Source: Certhia americana
Lineage: Eukaryota > Chordata > Aves > Passeriformes > Certhiidae
Length of the DNA: 64,000 nucleotides
Assembly (NCBI GenBank): GCA_018697195.1
Contig: CM031864.1
Coordinates: 29,315,668 to 29,379,667 of the forward strand
Direction of reading: 5' to 3'
The notes below the pieces were generated by a model. That model did no database searches. It saw nothing but the letters and a program-made list of their open reading frames with translations, and was not told the DNA's origin. This document shows positions 59,446 through 64,000 of the stretch, in pieces (within the stretch, counting starts at the first letter, position 1; every line of letters begins with the position of its first letter). The translations under genes were made by a program, and so were the position numbers.

Positions 59446-59567
59446 GGGAGGAGGGAGGAACAAAGCTCTGGACACAAGGCCTACTTCCTCCCTGCTAGCA
59501 CGTTGGAGTTGTTCACTCACAGGAAAAGGGACCAGGACAGACCATCTGCCTTCACCTGTGTTCCTGG

Positions 59568-59722
59568 ACCCATAGCTGCTCCATCCCTGGAAGTGTTCAA
59601 GGCCAGGCTGAGCGGGGCTTGGAGCAACCTGGTGTCCCTGCCCATGGCACAGGGACTGGAACAAGATAATTTTTAAGATTGTTCCCAGCCCAAACCATTT
59701 ATTGAGTCTGATGATTCAATGG
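59568..59722 (+). mobile_element. CR1 3'-end fragment (right arm of inverted pair)
   Basis: CCATCCCTGGAAGTGTTCAA, GGGGCTTGGAGCAACCTGG, AGATTGTTCCCAGCCCAAAC and a diverged terminal TGATGATTC. It is complementary over about 120 bp to the copy at 59318-59445, with a 122-bp spacer. Confidence 0.9.
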
Positions 59723-60789
59723 GCACCAGTGCAGTGATGAGCTGAGTGTCACCTGAACATTGCCTGTGGACGGTGACAGAGCTGTGTGGCTGTGGGGCAG
59801 AGCCTGTGAGCATCTCTTGGAGCTTGGAGGGGCCTAAACTTGGTCCTTCAGGGGAAGCCTTCAGGTTTTTCTGGAGGTGCCTGGTCCTGGCTGCAGTGCT
59901 GACCCTGTGGACCCTGTGCCGAGTCCTTTCTGAGATGGGGGATTCCATCTGGGTGCTCACAGGCTTTGAGCACCCCCTGTTTTCACCTTGGGACTGTGAC
60001 AAATTGCTGGCCCTCTTATTAGGGACTGTCCAGCGCATTTCAGGCAGAGGGAAGGGTGTAAAACCCAGGAACACATGAGTGAAGTATTCCCAAATGGTGC
60101 TTTGTGCTGGTGGGTAGTGTGATGGAGTTTTAATGTGCCCGAGGCAGACCCACAGACCTGGAGGAAGGCTGGAGCCCTCACAAGTGGTTCAGTTGGCAGC
60201 TGACACACAAACAAGGCTCAGAAGTAAGAAAATGACCTGGTTTAAACCTGAGAAGTTGGATGGCAGTCATGTACCAGTGCTAGTCTGGGAAGAATGGATG
60301 TGTCAGTGAGGTCCCTTCTGGGAGGGATGGATTTTGGTTGCTGCCACTTTGAGCTGTGCAGGTGGGGACTGGGGGCCGTGAAGGATGAATGCTTGGTTCT
60401 CCCCAGCTCAAACATGCTGCCGGTGCTCTGAATCCTGCTGGCAGACAGTGGATGGCTGGCATGGGGAAAATCAGTGGTGTGAAGCTATTCAGGAAGGAGT
60501 GAGTGGGCAAGAGGAGGGAGAGGGGGAGTGAAGCTGCCAGAAATAGCCCTGCCCGCTGCCGAGGGGCTGGAAGCCAATGGCCTCTGCTGGTGTCCAGTGT
60601 GGGGATGGTGATGAGCGTGGGGCTGTGATGGGTAACTGGGCAGTGCCAGCTGGCTGTGCCCCACAGGAGGAGAACCCCCCTGGTGTGGGCAGGCTGGGTG
60701 ACATAAGCCATCAGTCCCTCACCGCCAGGCCTCAGCCATCCTGGAGGTGTCTGAAAATTCCAGATGGCAGCTCCCTGGTGTAAAAAGAG

Positions 60790-60820
<31 letters not shown>

Positions 60821-62647
60821 GCCTGTGGAGGAGCCTCGTCTGGAGGAGTTTCTCCTTCCCATAGTTGGAGAGGGATGGATGGGGGGCCACCAGCAACTGC
60901 AGTGTGAGGGCTGATGTTTGCAAATACAGTGAAGTCCAAGCTCCAAGGGCACATGCTGCTGCAAAAAGGCCAATTCCGTGATGGATTTAGGAACTGATTG
61001 AGCTGTGTGGCATCATTTCAGCAGGGAGATGGAGCTGATGAGTGGAGCATTCAGCTTGGGACAGAGAAAAGCTCTTTCTAGCTCTGTGCCTGGACTGGCT
61101 GCGCAGCCGGGGCTGTGGAGAATGTTGGGCTGGACTGATGCATGTCTTATGTGAGAAGTGGGAAGTGCATTGCTCTTTTCCTGCTGGATCTTCCCAGCCT
61201 CCAGCTGTCAGCAGCACTGAGCTTGGAGGTTGGGGCTAGGCTATTATTCCTGGCTGTGCCTGCCCTCCTCTGCTCCACATATTAGTCGCACCCTTAATTT
61301 GAGCTCATTTGCACCATGCATAAGTGTCCCACAAAACAGCTCTCTGGCAGGAAGGTTGCTGTGGCACAGATTATTCCGAGAAATGTGCTTCAGAGGGATG
61401 GAACAGCAGAGATGAAATAATGCCACAAAGAGGAGAAGGAGGGGAGGCAGTCGCGGCTCGGTGCCAGCGATTGTAGTGAGTGGATAAAAGAAAGGAAAGC
61501 AGCACTGGATGAGGAGCTCTTGTTGAAAGAAGAAACATTTAGAGGAGGAGAGGGAGCCCAATGATAAGACAGTGGCTTTGGTCCAAAGGGAGGTGCTGGA
61601 ATTGCTGGCTGTAAGGAAGCAAGGCAGATGGTGGGCGACCGGCACCGCTGTGGCTGTGGTTTGGAGCAGGAGCTGGCATCAGAGCTGGTGGCAAAGCTGT
61701 GTTGCTGGAGGGTGAAGAGGCCACTGTTGGTGGCTGGGCTCCAGCTGGGTGTATCTGAAAGAGCAGTGCCTTCAAATGCCATGCTCCATGCCTGTCCTCT
61801 TGCCCAGATGGTTTCCGGAAGCACAGATCCTTCATCTGGCACCTTAGCAAAGCACCTGGGCTCATGGCCAGGCTGGCTTAGACCATGGCCCTCTGCAGGG
61901 TCCAGCCTTTGGCAGCCAAGAGGAAGCAGCCAGGCTTTCCTGAGCGATTTGGTGGTGTTGCCTGAGCAGGAGAGGGGCCCTGGGACTTCCTGGGAGTGTG
62001 TGCATTGAGTAGGAGGTGAGAACTGGGTGCTTGCTGAGCCAGGTTATTAGTCCTGGTGGAAGAAGCAGAATTGCTGAAAGGTTCTTTTTAGCTCCACAAT
62101 AACATTTATTTATTTTGTTCCTATCTCCCAAAGTGTGGGAGAAACTGGGCTCAGAGGATGAGCTCTGGGGGTGTGTAGCAGCTTGGAGTGGCTGAGGATG
62201 GCAGGAACAGGGAAGGATATGGAATGGGAGGAAGGGGAGGGACTGGTCTAGGCTGTTGGACCTAAGCAGCAGAGTGTCCTGGGACATGCTTTCCTAGCCA
62301 GTAGGGAAGCTGGTTGCTTGCTGAAGGGTCCTCAGGGCCTGATTTGTGCATGTGTGATGCTGCTAGTGCAAGAAATTGCTTTTTATTATCCATTTGTCCC
62401 AACCCTGCTCAAGCCAGGATAAGGCAAATCCAGTCGGTTCTCTGTGGTGCATGAGGTGAACAGGGACTGGTTATAGAAGGCCTGGGTGAAGGAGCAAAAG
62501 GAAAACCCACTTTTCTTCCACCAAGGTGGAATCAGGAAGGTTTTGCTCTGTTTACCAGGGATTTTGGGCTCTGCTCTGTCCTAATGCTTGTGGCTGTAGC
62601 TGCTGGTGAGGACCCTGCAGTGAAGGATGCATAGCACATGCTCTCCA
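59723..62647. other. Intergenic region
   Basis: No supported gene. It contains a (TG)14 microsatellite (60793-60820) and an AT-rich conserved-looking segment at 61265-61340. The 224-codon minus-strand frame at 60280-60954 runs straight through the microsatellite (a run of alternating H and T residues) and is not a gene. Confidence 0.65.
60793..60820. repeat. (TG)14 microsatellite
   Basis: Twenty-eight bases of perfect TG dinucleotide repeat. It is likely polymorphic in length. Confidence 0.97.
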
Positions 62648-62850
62648 TGGAATTCTGGAATGGTTTGGGTTGGAAGTGACCTTAAAGATCATCTCAGTCC
62701 AGCCCCCTCTGCCATGGAGGGATACCTTCCGTGAGACCAGGTTGCTCAAAGTGGCTTGGAACACTTTCAAGGATGGGGCATTCACAACTTCTCTGGGCAA
62801 CCTGTGTCTCACCCTCACTGGGAGGAATTTCTTCCCCCCTGCCCCAGCAT
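62648..62850 (-). mobile_element. CR1 3'-end fragment
   Basis: The plus strand starts AATTCTGGAATGGTTTGGGT then TGACCTTAAAGATCATC, CCAGGTTGCTCAAAGTGGC, GGGCATTCACAACTTCTCTG and GTCTCACCCTCACTGGGAGG, in the standard reverse order of a CR1 tail. About 200 bp remain. Confidence 0.93.
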
Positions 62851-63424
62851 GGCAGGACAGACTTATCCTTTATCCCCTTCCCTTCTTCACCGTGCAATTT
62901 GTGCAAGAAATTGTCTTCACTTTTGCACAAACAATGAGACCTTTTCAGCAAGTCATTGTGCATAATGGGAGCAGAAGTCAAAAAAGAATAAAGCCTGCTG
63001 TCGCTCACCCTCGTAGCATCCCTTTGTTTTCCCCTCTCATGGGTGCTGTGATTCCTTTTGCCAGGAATCTGCTGTTACCAGGATGGAATAATTACCTGTG
63101 CAGGTCTATTAAGCATTGACACGCATTGTGGTTCATGAGTCACCTCAGCCAAGGCACTGGTGGAAATGAGAGCTTGTTTTCCCTGCCTCTGCCAGGTTAA
63201 ACATTGATTTCGTGGCCATAGGGTGCCATGCCCCGTGATGCTGCAATCCAAAATGGGTGTCCTTCCTGCCCCAGCCCAGCTCCTAAGGCAGGTGTTTTTG
63301 GAGAAGCCATAAGTTGGAGCATGAAGCCAGGACTGGGCTGATGCCTAGGATGCAGTGGGTGCTCCTCAGGCCAGGGACACCCCTCTGGGGAGCCCAGGGT
63401 CTTACAATCACTTGTCCTGTGAGA
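62851..63424. other. Unique sequence between CR1 copies
   Basis: No gene or repeat recognised. There is a mildly AT-rich stretch at 62930-63130. Confidence 0.6.
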
Positions 63425-63695
63425 ATTGGCTGAGAGTGCTAGGGTTGTTCAGCCTGGAGAAGGGAAGGCTCTGGGGAGACCCTAGAGCCCCTTCCAGTGC
63501 TAAAAGAGGCTAGAAGAGATCTGGAGAGGGGCTTTTAACAAGAGCACAGAGTGACAGGCAAAGTGGAAACGGCTTCATATTGACAGAGGGCGGGATTAGA
63601 TGGGGTATTTGGAAAAAATTCTTCTTCCCATGGCAGGGTAGTTTGAACTAGATGGGCTTTAAGATCCCTTCCAAGCCAAATCATTCTGGGCTCCT
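63425..63695 (+). mobile_element. CR1 LINE fragment, plus orientation
   Basis: It contains TTCAGCCTGGAGAAGGGAAG, GGCTCTGGGGAGACCCTAGA, a GGCAAAGTGGAAACGGCTTC segment, GAACTAGATGGGCTTTAAGA and TCCCTTCCAAGCC near the 3' end. It covers more of the element than most copies here (about 270 bp). The end is degraded beyond CATTCTGGG. Confidence 0.92.
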
Positions 63696-64000
63696 GGGAC
63701 CACACGTGTTCAGCCTTGACACAGGCGAACAAACTTTTCCCAGGAACGGAATGCTTCACGCATGGCTCCCTATTTTTCCTTCTCTATCAATGTCAAATCC
63801 TCTTTACATCTGTGGTTTCAAGCTGACCTGATGTTCCTCAGCAGCAGCAATGCCCTGCTCTCAGCTCCTTCCTGCAGGCTGCCTCCTCCCAGGTGCTCCA
63901 CAGCGAGGAGCCAGGGCTGGCTGCCTTCTGCCAGCAGCGCTTCCCAGAGACTGCTCTATTTATTTTTAAAAGCATTTTCCTTCTCTGTTGCACAGCAACT
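63696..64000. other. Unique sequence to right edge
   Basis: No gene or repeat recognised in the last 300 bases. It is AT-rich at the very end. Confidence 0.6.

Noticed and set aside
60280..60954. 224-codon minus-strand frame
   Set aside because: It runs through the (TG)14 microsatellite as alternating His and Thr. No homology is visible.

Overview
The window is vertebrate nuclear DNA, almost certainly avian. It has two recognisable single-copy genes, several CR1 LINE fragments that keep the bird-style 3' tail (a TCCCTTCCAACCC-like end running into an ATTCTATGATTC-like end), CpG-island promoters and sparse repeats. The gene order STX6 (minus strand) then IER5 (plus strand) matches the segment that in mammals also holds MR1 and, further on, CACNA1E. 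A passerine or other neoavian bird is my inference from the CR1 tails. It is not proven.

Layout. Positions 1-833 are 3' UTR of STX6. Positions 834-12639 are the complete STX6 coding region in eight exons on the minus strand, joining to 254 codons with no frameshift. Its CpG-island promoter lies at about 12640-12810. It carries GC/KLF boxes, a CTCF-like motif and a perfect CRE, and abuts a 14-copy, 19-bp minisatellite (12813-13078). Positions 13.1-21.4 kb are intergenic, with CR1 fragments, a CpG island near 18.2-18.8 kb and a striking 26-bp near-palindrome near 15.9 kb. Positions 21.4-23.1 kb hold the intronless immediate-early gene IER5 with a classical TATA/CCAAT/Inr promoter and two poly(A) signals. 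From 23.1 kb to the right edge I find no convincing protein-coding gene. This stretch holds CR1 copies (one inverted pair), minisatellites, simple repeats, AT-rich patches that look like conserved non-coding elements, and a GC-rich candidate first exon or promoter near 49 kb, which might belong to an upstream transcript of CACNA1E beyond the right edge.

Function. STX6 is a Qc-SNARE of the trans-Golgi network and endosomes. IER5 is a short-lived nuclear regulator (PP2A/HSF1 axis) induced by stress and growth factors. They are neighbours by ancient synteny, not because they share a pathway. The most distinctive signal is STX6 intron 2, which has textbook signals of the minor (U12) spliceosome with AT-AG termini. 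I see no novel multi-gene system, no CRISPR, no tRNA or rRNA gene and no clear endogenous virus. The many long open frames are mostly stop-poor GC-rich or repeat-driven frames.
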